From the NCBI GenBank assembly GCA_036897485.1, contig JAYMTF010000529.1:1-34341 (forward strand): DNA of 34,341 nt, written 5' to 3'. Position numbers and translations under genes: made by a program. This document shows, in pieces, positions 1 through 10,510 of this stretch (position 1 is the stretch's first letter; each line of letters begins with the position of its first letter). Source of the stretch: Pelargonium nanum. Lineage: Eukaryota > Streptophyta > Magnoliopsida > Geraniales > Geraniaceae. The notes below the pieces were generated by a model. It was not told the DNA's origin. It worked only from the letters and a program-made list of their open reading frames with translations, and made no database searches.

Positions 1-552
1 AGGACCACTTCTCTTGACAACCTGTAGATTATTGGTATCAAGTCAAAATGAATTTCTCCCCCACAATCCTGCAGGCAAGAAGATTTGAATCCTCCACTTT
101 GGAGCACAGAAAACTGAAGAAAATACGAGTACAACAAACTACGTTCTACAATTTATGTTATTCCAATATTCAAACAATGTAACACCCACCTGAGCTAAGC
201 AAAAATGTGCCATTTAGCTAGCTATGCTCCTATCAAGTTCTGTTAGGCTATGGAGCTAACATTATTCTCAACTTCTGGTCCCAAACAAAATAAACTAATA
301 CTAAAATTTCAACTTCATTGAAACATTTTCTCAGCAGCCAAACACAAACATATAACAGTACCGTTAAATATAATAAAAAATTCGGTGCTCCTGTGCTCAA
401 TCAAACTATTCTAGATAAAATCAACGGAGCAACCACCCTGGTGCTCTTGCAAAACGCGTAGCCAACAATGAAAGATGATAAAAACACTATAAAAACGAAA
501 ATACCTGACCGCCACGGCCGAGAGTGATGGTGACTCGGTCTCTATCCGCCAT
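1..552 (-). CDS. 5' part of an unrecognised gene, runs off left edge
   Basis: The first coding exon is 505-552 and encodes MADRDRVTITLGRGGQ. It ends in CAG followed by a GTAT donor at 504. A CTACAG acceptor at 22-27 opens exon 2 (1-21), which continues in frame with VVKRSGP and leaves the window. The intron (22-504) is phase 0. The start is supported by a preceding leader rich in AAACCCTAA-type telo-box motifs, common upstream of constitutively expressed plant genes. The visible 23 residues are basic and hydrophilic with no signal peptide. I do not recognise the family from so little sequence. The exon pair is convincing because the donor, acceptor and frame all agree, but the product is unknown. 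Confidence 0.6.
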
Positions 553-880
553 ATCAACCAATCCGAAACCCTAACTCAATCCGCTCCAAACACGAGACAG
601 CCAGAAGGTACAAGAAACATCACCGAGCCAGCCAAAGACCAAAACCCTAACCTCACCGCCACCACAATTTGGTTGCGAGCTAGCACAATGAGGCGGAGAG
701 GCTGCTTGGCATCAGTCGCCGCAATGAAAATCTGCGGTTTTCCCGAGAAAACGAGATATGGAATTTTACTGATTTTGAAGAGAAAATGGTTGAAATCGGA
801 GGTTGTGTGTGCGAGGGTTAGTGCAGCAGATTATCAGAGAGGACGAACCCTGTTAAAAACGTCTTGTCGTCAAGCGTGAA
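553..880 (-). promoter_or_regulatory. Leader and proximal promoter of the left-edge gene
   Basis: AAACCCTAA-type telo-boxes occur near 572 and 643, just upstream of the minus-strand ATG at 552. Such boxes are typical of leaders and promoters of ribosomal and cell-growth genes in plants. A plus-strand open frame at 673-879 runs antisense to this leader and shows no sign of being a gene. No clear TATA box is seen, so the transcription start is not fixed. Confidence 0.4.
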
Positions 881-1211
881 TATGGATCGTCTGATCTGTG
901 GAACAAAAAACAATCTCCCTTTTTTTTAATCGTACAATATAGAATATAATTTAGTTTTGCACTTTAAAGAAGAAAAAAAAGGACATTATTGTTGCATGAA
1001 GTAAAATATGTGAGCACGATGGGTACGTGTCTTTCATGATAAATTAATTGGAATCTCTCTTGCTAACTAATTGAAATAAAAAAAATTAATTCTTAATTAA
1101 AGTTTTTGTTCTAGAATCATTATTTTATTTTTTGCCAAATATATATTTCTTAAACTTTTTTTTGAAAAATACCAAAAGCTTCGTTAAGGTATATGTGGTT
1201 CTTGATTTTGA
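881..1211. other. AT-rich intergenic stretch
   Basis: Homopolymer A and T runs with no open frame or splice-site pattern. It lies between the divergent leader on the left and a foldback element on the right. I see nothing more specific. Confidence 0.5.
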
Positions 1212-1470
1212 CTTAATTTAGTCATTGAACATTTTATAATCCAAAATAGTCATTGAATTTTCGCATATTTATCCAAAATAGTTCCTGAATTTTTTTAACT
1301 CAAATGGTTAATGAACTTTCAAATGTTGATATTTGAAAATTTATTGACCATTTTTCATAAATATTTGAAAGTTCATGAGGTCAAAAAAAATTCATGAACC
1401 AAATTGAGTTGAAACATAAAAATTTATAGACTATTTTGGATATACAATAAAGTTCATAAACTAAATTAAG
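1212..1470. repeat. Foldback MITE-like element (259 bp)
   Basis: The ends are perfect 10-bp inverted repeats (CTTAATTTAG at 1212, CTAAATTAAG at 1461). Pairing extends inward with mismatches through a CCAAAATAG / CTATTTTGG pair (about 1241-1249 and 1431-1439). The interior repeats GTTCATGAACC-like motifs in both orientations, so almost the whole element can fold on itself. It has no coding capacity. No clean target-site duplication is visible, so the superfamily is not assigned. Confidence 0.6.
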
Positions 1471-1640
1471 CCGAACAAATTGAGTCTTTAAATTATTCAA
1501 TACTTGTTTCAAACCAAACAGCACGTAATACAAATCTACAAACTACAATATTTCAAAGTAACACACCGAGCTCACAGAGTTTGTAGTACAATTGAAACAG
1601 CTGATCGGCGCTCTCCCAGATTGCGTGGTCGATATGAAAC

Positions 1641-1737
1641 TGGGCTTGCGTTATAAAAATAGGAAATGTTGTGGCCCAAACATGAAACAATAAAGCCTAA
1701 GCCCAACTGTCTCTGTGATCTTCTCTCACTATATATA
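1641..1737 (+). promoter_or_regulatory. Site II motifs and TATA box of the 143-aa gene
   Basis: Three TGGGCY-type site II motifs lie at 1641-1646 (TGGGCT), 1673-1678 (GGCCCA, reverse of TGGGCC) and 1700-1705 (AGCCCA, reverse of TGGGCT). A TATATATA box follows at 1730-1737, about 75 bp before the ATG at 1814. Site II elements are bound by TCP factors and are enriched upstream of nuclear genes for mitochondrial, ribosomal and other housekeeping proteins. This fits the presequence-like N-terminus of the gene downstream. Confidence 0.5.
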
Positions 1738-1813
1738 CACATTCAAAAAAGTTGCGAAACTTTATTCGACTCACAGTGAGCGAACAAAAACGAAGAACCT
1801 CCAACCGGAAATC

Positions 1814-3945
1814 ATGATCAGGCAAGCAATAGCGACGCTGAGACGACACGGGACGGCCAAAATACAATCTCAAGGTTTGGTGAGATCTCCGTCAAGCATA
1901 ACCTGGAAGAAAGGTCAGTGATTATCTGCTCTTACTCCAATGTTCTCTCTGATGATATGATGTGTTTGTGGTATGAATTATGATCCCTAGTTTTCATTGT
2001 GAGTTTAAGATGGGGCTTGAATTAACAAGCAAGTGCTTTACTGAGTAAAAGAACTGCTTCTAATCAGAGTTTTTCGTAGAAGAAATATACCAAATAGAGA
2101 AACGAAACTGAATCAAAGGGACTGTTGGCATATATTTTGTGCCAGTTCTGTATTCTGAAGTAATGTAATGATTTTAAGCCATGTATGATGTATGTGCTCA
2201 ATTTGGGGAAAGTGGCTTAAGACGTTTGCTTCAAGTCTCAGGTTCGAGTCTTGGTTGTTACGTCTACTGATAAAAGAAAATGTGCTCTATTTGGGGGTTA
2301 TTCTCCTATAAATTCGAAATTCTCTAAGTAGATAACCCACTTGGGAAGTGAAATTCAAAAGAATTGGATGGTCACATAGGTTTACGAAGTCTACTTGTCG
2401 AATTGACCTTTTGCTTTAGGCAGTATTGATTGTATATTTTTATAGTTGTAGTCGGCTTAGGGATTCACGTTTATCAGGTACAAGTGTGCTCCTCCCAAGT
2501 CAATATATGATAATGATGCATGTTTAGTTGGTCTTTTCTGATAATCAGTTATAGTCACTGCAACCTCTAACACTCCGACCATTACTTAAGTTATGAATAG
2601 AGCCTGCTAGTTCTCTTATCTAATAATGGCGTCGCTTCTTCTTTTTTATTTGCTGTCGAAAGAAGTAAGCGTCGATCGAAAAGGAGGGGAACTCCTGCAA
2701 AATGGCATGGACATTCCAACCAAAGGCTTCCACCAAAGTTTTTCTTGACATTCATAGGTAACAGTGATAGACGATTAGATGGAATAGGTTACCTGCTTGA
2801 CTTTATGGGTGAGAGAATAGAATTCATTGATTTCAGATCTCTGTTTCTAGCTTGTTGTGTTGTTGGACTATCGACTTTTACCGAAAGCATACTTGAAGAT
2901 GAACTTACTTTGTCTTGAAGGATCTATCCAGATATATATTTACGTAGTTGGTACTCTTCTTGAGAAAGAAAAGAAATCATTAGGTATTTTGAAAACCTGG
3001 GGCTAGCTACTTAGAAACGAGTTTCTTGCTTTGTTGTTAATTGTCCTTGGGTTTAATACTGTTCTGATGTTGGGATCTGATTGCAATAAACCATTGCATT
3101 CAAATTAGATTTGTCTCTATTCTAGTCTCATTTGAGTCAAGAACACATTGCAAGTGTTCAATTGTTATGTATTTTCCTTTCCTTTTATTTTATTGTGTAT
3201 CAAATAAAATACTTTAATAGGGAATGTTAAGACTAATCTTTCATGGAAAAGGAATGGCTAAAGTATGCCTTATAATTGCTCTTACAATTATCATAGTTGG
3301 CTATTTGTGGAAGATAATTTAAGCTGGGTGGAGTAAAAATGAATTATTGCGCTTGTTTTAAATGTAGGCTCACTCATGCACAACATATATTGTGATGCAA
3401 TGCGTTCCTACGGACATTCTCCTCTTCAGGTAGGAAACATAAAATGGAAAAAAGGCGAGTTACTAAATAAAACTTGTTCAATTAGAATGATGATCTAATA
3501 TACAGATTGACTATGGATTTACAAATTCAACTTTTTTGTAGGGACAACTATGTTTTATCTTTCTGATTTGGTAATGGAAGGGAAGGTTAAAATTGACTAT
3601 GCAGGTTCGTGAATTTCTATTTATCTTATAATTATGATAACAAATTTGCCTCATTCCCACTAATAATTTCTTGCAGAACCCCATTCCGAGCTGATTGGAA
3701 GATTTCCATTCAATAAATACCGGGAGAAATTGAACTCCACATTGAATGACGGAGTGGAATTCTTGGGCCGGACTGTTTCCTCCGTCTTTGTTGGCTTTAT
3801 TGATGCTGCGAAAGTGACTGCTTTCCTCGTCCGTTTCGCCATTAATATTGCCGCCTTGGTCGTCTGTGTCGCCATTAAAATTGCCGCCTGTGTCTTCATG
3901 ATTCGAGATTTTATATCCACTCTCTTTGGGTTAGTGACTGGGTAA
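1814..3945 (+). CDS. Three-exon gene, 143-aa protein with presequence-like N-terminus
   Basis: The exons are 1814-1913, 3542-3604 and 3677-3945. Phases agree (both introns phase 1) and the joined frame is open to the TAA at 3943, giving 143 aa. Residues 1-33 begin MIRQAIATLRRHG and hold several Arg/Lys and Ser/Thr but no Asp or Glu, as in mitochondrial presequences. Residues about 38-75 are mixed polar. Residues about 101-130 are strongly hydrophobic (AINIAALVVCVAIKIAACVF) and could be a membrane segment. Site II promoter motifs upstream agree with a housekeeping mitochondrial role, but that is inference; I do not recognise the family. Intron 1 (1628 bp) holds a SINE and a possible cassette exon at 3368-3429. 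An earlier in-frame ATG at 1715 lies upstream of the TATA box and is unlikely to be used. Confidence 0.7.
2193..2296 (+). mobile_element. tRNA-derived SINE with target-site duplication, in intron 1
   Basis: The body is 2209-2280 (72 bp). It has an A-box-like start (AAGTGGCTTAAGACG), a B-box (GGTTCGAGTCT at 2241) and an A-rich tail (GATAAAAGAAAA). It is bracketed by a 16-bp direct repeat, TGTGCTCAATTTGGGG at 2193-2208 and TGTGCTCTATTTGGGG at 2281-2296, with one mismatch. This is the target-site duplication expected of LINE-mobilised retroposons. It is one of five related copies in the window (see 5651, 7887, 11621, 12188). The family is very short, close to tRNA length. Confidence 0.75.
3368..3429 (+). 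other. Possible frame-shifting cassette exon of the 143-aa gene
   Basis: This 62-nt segment is preceded by a TAG acceptor and followed by a CAG/GTAGG donor. It reads open in the frame entered from exon 1 (GSLMHNIYCDAMRSYGHSPLQ after joining). Its length is not a multiple of three, so including it shifts exon 2 (3542-3604) into a frame that soon meets TAA. If used, it would act as a poison exon. No transcript evidence is available. Confidence 0.3.
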
Positions 3946-4439
3946 TATTTCAACATAACTCGTACAGAACAGAGGATTTATATTGTTTCATGGTAGGTTA
4001 TCGACCTTTTTTTTGTTGTTAAACCGTCTTGCAAGTAGTGCAATGTTTCATATGATACCATGAAATGAAGTTTCTTATACATTAGTAGCTAATGACAAAA
4101 ATCTGAATCGCGAGTTTTGTTCGAAATGCTTGATATTTGTATTGGATTTAGCAATGGTGATGCCTATTTAAGACCTTTGTTACCAAAATTCTCTGGTTGC
4201 ATAAACAAAGAAAGCATTTTTGTACTGATGTTACTCTTGGCATGCAAATTTTAGAACCAAGTCAGTACACACCATCAAATAGGATTAGAATACAAATTTT
4301 AGCAAAACTAATCTAGCTAAATTGGTCACCAATTTAGTAGACACTAGGATTCGCAATGCTGTTAACAAGCGTGCCATGTGGTGCTAATGTGCCATATAAT
4401 TAATTTTTTAGTGTGACGGTAAGGATTTTATTAAAGCAA
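3946..4439 (+). other. 3' flank of the 143-aa gene
   Basis: Expected 3' untranslated region followed by AT-rich spacer. No coding frame or repeat structure was recognised before the LINE remnant. Confidence 0.4.
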
Positions 4440-4766
4440 TTCTGTTACATAAGTGTCGGTCGAGTGGAAAGGCCAAAATCTAACAACCCAACTCATAGGA
4501 CCCAATACAACCCTACCGACCTAGCCAAATCATGAGCAACCCGATTTGCAGACCGGTTAATAAAACAAAACTCGATATTAGAAAATCGAGATGACAAAGA
4601 CATGATGTCTCCTAAAACAAGACTTAAGGCACTGGAAACCTCCCATCGGGTCTTAATGGCGCGAATGATTGGAAGCGCATCAGATTCCACAATGATGTTG
4701 TCCCATTTCCGATCATTGATCCAGCTCATAGCTTCCCGAATCGAAAGAGCTTCTACCATCTCGGGT
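4440..4766 (-). pseudogene. 5'-truncated LINE remnant, RNase H (RVT_3-like) end
   Basis: The minus-strand frame at 4493-4759 encodes 88 residues with the pattern of the plant RVT_3 RNase H domain. The landmarks are EALSIREAMSWI, then VESDALPIIRAI with the catalytic-type Asp, then NRSANRVAHDLARS near the C-terminus. This domain closes the ORF2 of many plant non-LTR retrotransposons. The N-terminal part of the domain and all of the reverse transcriptase are missing, and the similarity stops abruptly at about 4766. The frame ends at a stop and is followed by an AATAAA-like 3' end near 4430. It is a dead fragment. Confidence 0.7.
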
Positions 4767-5650
4767 TTTTTATTTTAAGTAATTAAAAAAAATTGATTAA
4801 ATAAAAGTATTTGATTAGTTTTATGAGTTGAGGTTGCACCAAATTCACTTTTGACGTTGATGATTTAGCCTAAATTAGATGATTTATGGGTTAATTAAAA
4901 TCTTGATACTATATATATATATATGTATATATACTTAAAAAAAAAAAAAGAAGATATATGTATATAATGAAGATGGAAAATGTGATCATAAGATTATTAA
5001 ATTTTTCCGGTGCTGTAAATTCTAGTGTAAATATTAGCTTTTGTAGAAACAAAACCTAAGGAAAATATTGGGATATCCATATATCATGTTATGATGACAC
5101 AAAGGCTAAAAGAATCGTAATTCTGAACCAGAACTGGACAGACAACTTTTAGGTTTTTATTTCTATTCCCATACAAGTTAGGTTCAAGAATAAATAAGTA
5201 GCTAGAACATATATTCCATGAGATCCGACATACACCATGCCTGCAATTAATAAAGATACAGAAAAAGAAAACCCTAATTGATGAAACAATAAGAGTACAG
5301 TTCTTGATAGATGAAGTCATCCCCAAGAATTTACTTATATTAACATCCAAAATAGAAACATAGTTTATAAATTTAATTCAAATAATCTGCTCATTTGTGA
5401 ACATTCATGATGATAGATCCTATAATCAATTGTCATACAAATTAATATAGGAAAAAAAAAACCCAGATCTGCATCTAACACCAACACAATCTTCAATAAA
5501 CAGTACTGAAGTAATCAAGAAAACAGCATAGCATAACATAATATTGTGTTTAGTAGAACAATTACACAGATACGTACCCACATAACATGGTGTATGGACA
5601 AGATCATATACATATGATATGCAAGAAACTAAGAAGAAAAGAACCGCTAT
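4767..5650. other. AT-rich spacer
   Basis: Contains an (AT)n run near 4909-4930 and poly-A tracts. Several short open frames occur on the minus strand (5084-5350, 5426-5677), but they have no codon structure or recognisable motif. A minus-strand TTAATTGCAG acceptor-like site at about 5240 could belong to a spliced non-coding transcript continuing from the CT-rich leader at 5800-6250. This is weak. Confidence 0.35.
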
Positions 5651-5733
5651 ATTTTTTTTTATAAGCAAGCGTAACAACCAAGTTCCGAATCTGATATCTC
5701 AAGAGAAGCAAACGCCTTAAGCTACCTAATCCG
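5651..5733 (-). mobile_element. SINE copy, minus strand
   Basis: On the minus strand this reads AGCTTAAGGCGTTTGCTTCT, then a B-box-like GATTCGGAACT, then GGTTGTTACGCTTGCTTAT and an A-run. It follows the same order as the copies at 2209 and 7900. An ATATAGCG motif occurs just beyond the tail and again near 5755-5765, which could be a target duplication if about 24 bp of extra 5' sequence belongs to the element. Confidence 0.6.
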
Positions 5734-5799
5734 TTGATGGTTGTTAAAAAAAAACGCTATATATATATAGTAGATTTGTTTGATCTAAGCAAACAATCG

Positions 5800-6250
5800 G
5801 ACCGTGATGCTTCAATTCCCTGAGAGTGAGTGAGAGAGAGAAGATAACAAATAGATATGATATCAGTAAAAGCTATATAAGTTCAAAAGAAGAAGAAAGA
5901 ACCAAAACCCTTGTGTGCTTTTGTGTTGTTCTTCTTCTTGATCAGTGAACCCATATATATGCTGATATTGATCATCATCTGCTATGTGTATATAGCTTCT
6001 TTTTCAGTTTCTTCTTCTTCTTTGTTGATGTGATGATCCTTGAGAGGGTCGGTAGATAGGAGAAAAAGATGGGGTGGTGATGATGATGAAAGTGGAGATC
6101 AATCTCATCAGCAGCTGGGTCTAATGATGAGAGCAAGAAGAGAGAAGACATGATGATTATAGCTGAGAGAGAGAGAGAGAGAGAGAGCAAAGTTTTGAGT
6201 GCAAGTTCAGGTCTAATAAGAGAGAGTTGGTGAGGTTGGTTTCTTGCTTT
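5800..6250 (-). other. CT-rich leader-like region with (GA)n/(CT)n tract, possible non-coding transcript
   Basis: On the minus strand this holds a (CT)n tract (plus-strand GA repeat, about 6164-6187), more CT-rich blocks at about 5820-5840, and only short weak open frames. The longest (5975-6190) reads through simple sequence: His-rich, then Lys-rich. CT-rich leaders are common in plant developmental genes and pri-miRNA transcripts, and (GA)n tracts are bound by BBR/BPC factors. I compared it with conserved plant miRNAs I know and found no match. It may be an untranslated exon or a non-coding RNA. Confidence 0.25.
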
Positions 6251-7886
6251 CTTTCACATCATAACACAGATAGAGCTGTGGAGACAATTATGGTGAATAT
6301 AAGGACTATTTTGCTTGCTTTTTCTTGCTACCTGAACAAAACCCTAGCTAGGACTCTTTCTTCATCTTTTATTTGCTATTTCACTGTATATAAGACTTGA
6401 GAACAAGCTAATGGAGGTAGATAGATTTTTGCCTTTAATCCTTTCTCTCCCTAAAAGGTAAAATGGATGTTTGTCTTTGTACTTATCATGAAATAAAATA
6501 ATGACTGGAAAGAAAGGGGAAAAAAGGCTGTAGAAAGTAGAATGCTAAATTCTTTTCCATTTTATTGGAGGCAATTAGTTTTCTTTGTTCCACATATTTT
6601 ACTTAAAATATGATTGGGAAATAAATATTCATGCATCTTATTTATTATCACAATGAATAGAGCTGATAATTCGTGTCATATAAACATGTTTGGACACACA
6701 TATTTTGTAATCGGATCGTATCTGCATTGGTCTTCAAAATACCCACAAACAATTACTTAGTCGTTCGGTGACACGCACGACACGTCTACTTAACGTGTCA
6801 AATGTGTTGGATAATGTACGTCGTGTCAAACGTGTTGATTTTGTTGTACAAAATGTACTATAAGCAACACCAAAACAAGGAATTAACATTATTAATTAAT
6901 AAATAAAAAGTTTTGTGATTTTCATTGCATATTACCCATATTCATGATGAGTGCAGTCCTTTCCCTGGCCCTAGGTTGTACTAAATAAAGATAAGCTGTA
7001 AATGCCATATTCCAACTCTAACACTTTCTAAGGATCACAGAACCCTTTTCTCTTTCCTTTTTGTTTCCCCAATTTTTCCTTTTAAGTTAAGCACAATATG
7101 GACTGTATGATCTGTTTGGTTAACAAGAAAACAAACAGGAAACAAAGTTGGGTATAAATGAGAATGAGTTGACCTTTCTATTTTCTATTATCCTTCATTC
7201 TAGCCTTATATTTTCTTATTTATCCCCTTGCAAAGTTAGATGACAATGAACTGGTCTTTCTATTCGCATCGGTCCATTTGCAACGTCATAACGGACATGC
7301 ACGTGAGGTGGCATATTAAAATATAATATTAAAAATATAAACGAGAATCAACTCAACTAAAAGCTCAAAGCTCTATCTATTTATATTTGTTAAAGTCGTC
7401 GGTAATATTTTGTGGGACAAACAAAGTTGAGTATCCAAAAGGTTGGAGTAAAATGTAAATCAAAGATGATGTTAAAATCATGTTGGGTGTGTTTTGAAGC
7501 TAATATTCACCAACTTATATAATGATTATGATTCCATTTTATGGGGCAAACAATAAAATAGCGTAACCTTTGGAGTGCAATAAATCCTTTCGCTTATTGA
7601 GTGTGCCAAACAGGGCCCAACGACCCCATACTGGGCCCACCTTTATCCAAGACAACCAACCAGTATCTGACAACACACCGAGCCCAATAAGTTTACAATA
7701 TAATGTGAAACACATTATGACATTAAGCAATTTTTAGTGTTCCATTTCTTTCTTCTTCTATTTGAATAAACACATTTATTATTTCAACCTTTTTGTGGGA
7801 ATAGCTATGGAGATTAAAGATTATGTGAGGTATGAGTTACTTAATTTTCGGGACGGTATATGGTATGTGGAAAAATCAAGGTAATA
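6251..7886. other. Intergenic, with a CGTGTC-rich dispersed repeat at about 6660-6850
   Basis: The stretch 6660-6850 is rich in GACACG / CGTGTC words (for example ACGTGTCAAATGTGTTG) and resembles the segments at 23500-23720 and 26985-27240. It is probably a dispersed non-autonomous transposon family. The rest is AT-rich spacer with no gene seen. A TATATAA at about 6386 on the plus strand is not followed by a credible coding exon. Confidence 0.4.
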
Positions 7887-7996
7887 ACTGCAGTATTAAT
7901 GGACAAGTGACTTAAGACGCTTGCTTCTCTTGAAGTCTTAAGTTTGAGTCTCGGTTATTACACTTGCTTATAAATAAGAAAACACTGCAGCATAAA
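7887..7996 (+). mobile_element. SINE copy with target-site duplication
   Basis: The body is 7900-7983: GACAAGTGACTTAAGACGC start, a TTTGAGTCTCGG B-box region and an ATAAATAAGAAAA tail. The flanks ACTGCAGTATTAA (7887-7899) and ACTGCAGCATAAA (7984-7996) match at 11 of 13 positions, as a diverged target-site duplication. Same family as 2209-2280. Confidence 0.7.
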
Positions 7997-8311
7997 TCAA
8001 CGTATTTCAACATAAACCATGCAACGTGATTTATTCATTTGCACTTCTTCTATTCTATTATTTTAATCTTTCAAAAAAAAAATGTCTTCCATTTTAATAT
8101 TTGCATGATTTTTCTTTCTCCTTGACGGTGAACAACGGCTCGATTGGCCGACACTTGCTTCATCTCATGTTGATCTCTCATTTTCAGCCGTGGATAGAGT
8201 CAACAACTTTTCTCTATATTGTTTTCTTGTGAACTCGATAGTATGAAATATGTCGTAATTGTGCACCTTTAGTAGTCAAGACAAAAACCACAATCTCACG
8301 TCAAAGAACTC

Positions 8312-8670
8312 ATGCTTGTGCTCTTCACTTTCTCCTTTGCTTATTAGATGCTTTCACTTACCATAATCATCTTCTTCCAATCATTGTGCTTATAAAATTA
8401 GCAAAGGAGAAAGTAAAGAGCAAGTGCGGTGCCATTTCTTGTGTTATGCCTTAATGTAAGCAAAAACTCCAATTTGGCCCCAATGGGTGGTATTCAAAAT
8501 TCAATTCACGTTTTCGCAGTTTCCAGTTTATTGAAGTAAGTTTAATCTTTTAAAGACATATTGGGTCAAGATCTCTTTCGAGTTCGAGTTAAACTTTTTC
8601 AACTTAAATCCAAATCGAAACTTGAATTTCAACTCTACGACATATATTATGTGGTCATCAGTTACTTCTA
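8312..8670. repeat. Dispersed repeat, copy 1, with a 21-bp stem hairpin
   Basis: Nearly the same about 359-bp sequence recurs in direct orientation at 33926-34282. Inside it, 8320-8340 (GCTCTTCACTTTCTCCTTTG plus C) pairs with 8401-8421 with one mismatch, across a 60-nt loop. No open frame is shared by the two copies. The function is unknown; it is either a non-autonomous transposon or a duplicated hairpin locus. Confidence 0.65.
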
Positions 8671-9691
8671 AAGTGTGAATTTAAGAAATAAAAGAATTAG
8701 TTGAGTTGTTCTCTTTAGTTGGGTCTCATCATAGCTGGAGTGAAATTGCGCTCAAAACTTGGACTCAATTTCTAATAATAATATGTGACACAAAAATTTT
8801 ATATGAACGATGAAAAGACAACACCTGCACATATGAAAAAATTAAAAAGGATTTGGTTAGCTCGGAAAAACGCAAGACTTGTACATGAAAGTCCAAGCCT
8901 AAACACAGGACCCAATTCAATCAAGCCTAACACCTTACATGGTCCAAGCTCATGTCTAAGGTCCAAGCCCAAATCCTACATGGAAGAATCTAGAGACATT
9001 TTCTCATTTCTTTCAATTTTAGGATATCTCTAGAATTATACACCATTCTCTTTAAATGGTAGAATGCTATAGATAAGAAATCCTAACCATTGATAATGAC
9101 TATATACTTTTAATCTTAGTCATCTATTTTGCTAGGCCACTAGTATAATTAAGTGAAATTTTCATTTGCCCAAACCATCTTTTACATTTTGTAAACATCC
9201 CTTGTGTGCAATAAGACTCTCTTTGTGCATTTTTGTTCACACTTTATGTTTTCCTTTCTTGCTAGCAAACCTTTTGCAAGTGAAATAATTGACTTAGACT
9301 AGCACACTTGGTGCAAAAATCGTTTAAGTGTCGAATGGTCGCGTAAATTGTTAGAGAATTTTCATTCTCTATATTTTTAATTTTTGCTTCAACAAATAAA
9401 TTATAGATTTGATAAATCACAATTTGTTTCCTTTAATATTGCACTATTTTTCTGGATATCAATATCAATATCAACATCCATATATGAGCACCTCTTACTT
9501 ACGCTCACCAACATGTCATTCCTTCAGCTTTGACACCATATCTAATGAAGCATTGCATACTGAGAATATATTCTTATGATCATGTGTTGAAGTATATCAA
9601 CTAACTTATTATAAAAATAGTATTGACAATTCATGCACAACTAACTTCTTTAAAAAAGATCGAGAACACACATTTTAAGATAAAAAATAAG
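8671..9691. other. Intergenic, no gene supported
   Basis: A plus-strand frame at 8785-9033 is the longest, but it has no motif and runs through repeats of GGTCCAAGC-like words (8895-8970). These words, with TCTAGA-like motifs near 8990-9040, resemble LTR-type filler, though no paired LTR, primer-binding site or polypurine tract was seen. Nothing else was recognised. Confidence 0.35.
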
Positions 9692-10015
9692 CTTATTTTG
9701 GGACGGAGGAAGTAATTTATCACGTCACTTATTTGTATTAAAAATATTACTCATTCCGTCCCAAAATAAGTGTCATATTTCACTTGCATCTTTGACTCAA
9801 AATAAGTATGTTATTTTCTTTTTAGGAAGCTAGCTAGTTATGCATGAAATGTCAAATATTCATAGCGTCCTTATAATAAGTTAGATCATATCTTTTAAAT
9901 TTGTTAAAGTATCTGTGCATAAGGATAAAAAATGAAATATACAATCCTTACTACTCCTTAAATATTTTTCTCAAAATAGAAAAAGAAAACCTTTATTTTG
10001 AAAACGGATGGAGTA
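9692..10015. mobile_element. Stowaway-like MITE (9748-10015) beside an orphan Stowaway end (9692-9714)
   Basis: The left terminus TACTCATTCCGTCCCAAAAT at 9748 is the common plant Stowaway (Tc1/mariner) end. A degraded inverted copy (TTTATTTTGAAAACGGATGG then AGTA) closes it at about 9992-10015, giving about 268 bp. Just upstream, 9692-9714 (TTATTTTGGGACGGAGGAAG) is a well-kept right end of a second element whose left end I could not find. Neither encodes protein. Confidence 0.6.
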
Positions 10016-10510
10016 TTATTTTTATTTTATTCTTAACTTCATTAATTCATTAGATGAAATAGATTCAATCATGACAAATTTTTAAATATTTTGTATGTTT
10101 CATTAATTAAATAAAAATAATGTTAATATTTTGTAACTAAATTAAAACGAACAAATAAAAATTCAAAGATCAACTCAGGACAAATGAAATATTACATTAA
10201 CATTTGTTAGCCTTTTCTTTTATAATTTTCAAAGTTGCATCAATATTCCATCTTATTCCATCTTATTCCATATATAAATTATATATTTGTGGAGCATCAT
10301 AACCAATAATACAACAACAAATAAATTATAAATAAACAATGAATTCTGTATTTCTAAATTCTAATTATTTTTTAAGTTTATAATACAAAGAATACGACAT
10401 ATCGTCAGATCAATGTTTGGATTGCTTCAAAGGTCAAGCACAAGAAATAGAATAGCTCAACTCTCAAAAACAATCTATAAATTCAAAAAATATATATAAC
10501 AAATAAAAAT

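Noticed and set aside
3660-3956. 98-aa minus-strand open frame
   Set aside because: Antisense shadow of the last exon of the 143-aa gene; its repetitive sequence mirrors the hydrophobic repeats of the sense protein.
5795-5825. miR166-like word (TCGGACC followed by GCTTCA and TTCCC)
   Set aside because: The spacing differs from mature miR166 and no complementary arm for a precursor hairpin was found nearby.
8785-9033. 82-aa plus-strand open frame
   Set aside because: No motif, no promoter or splice context, and built from short repeated GGTCCAAGC words.
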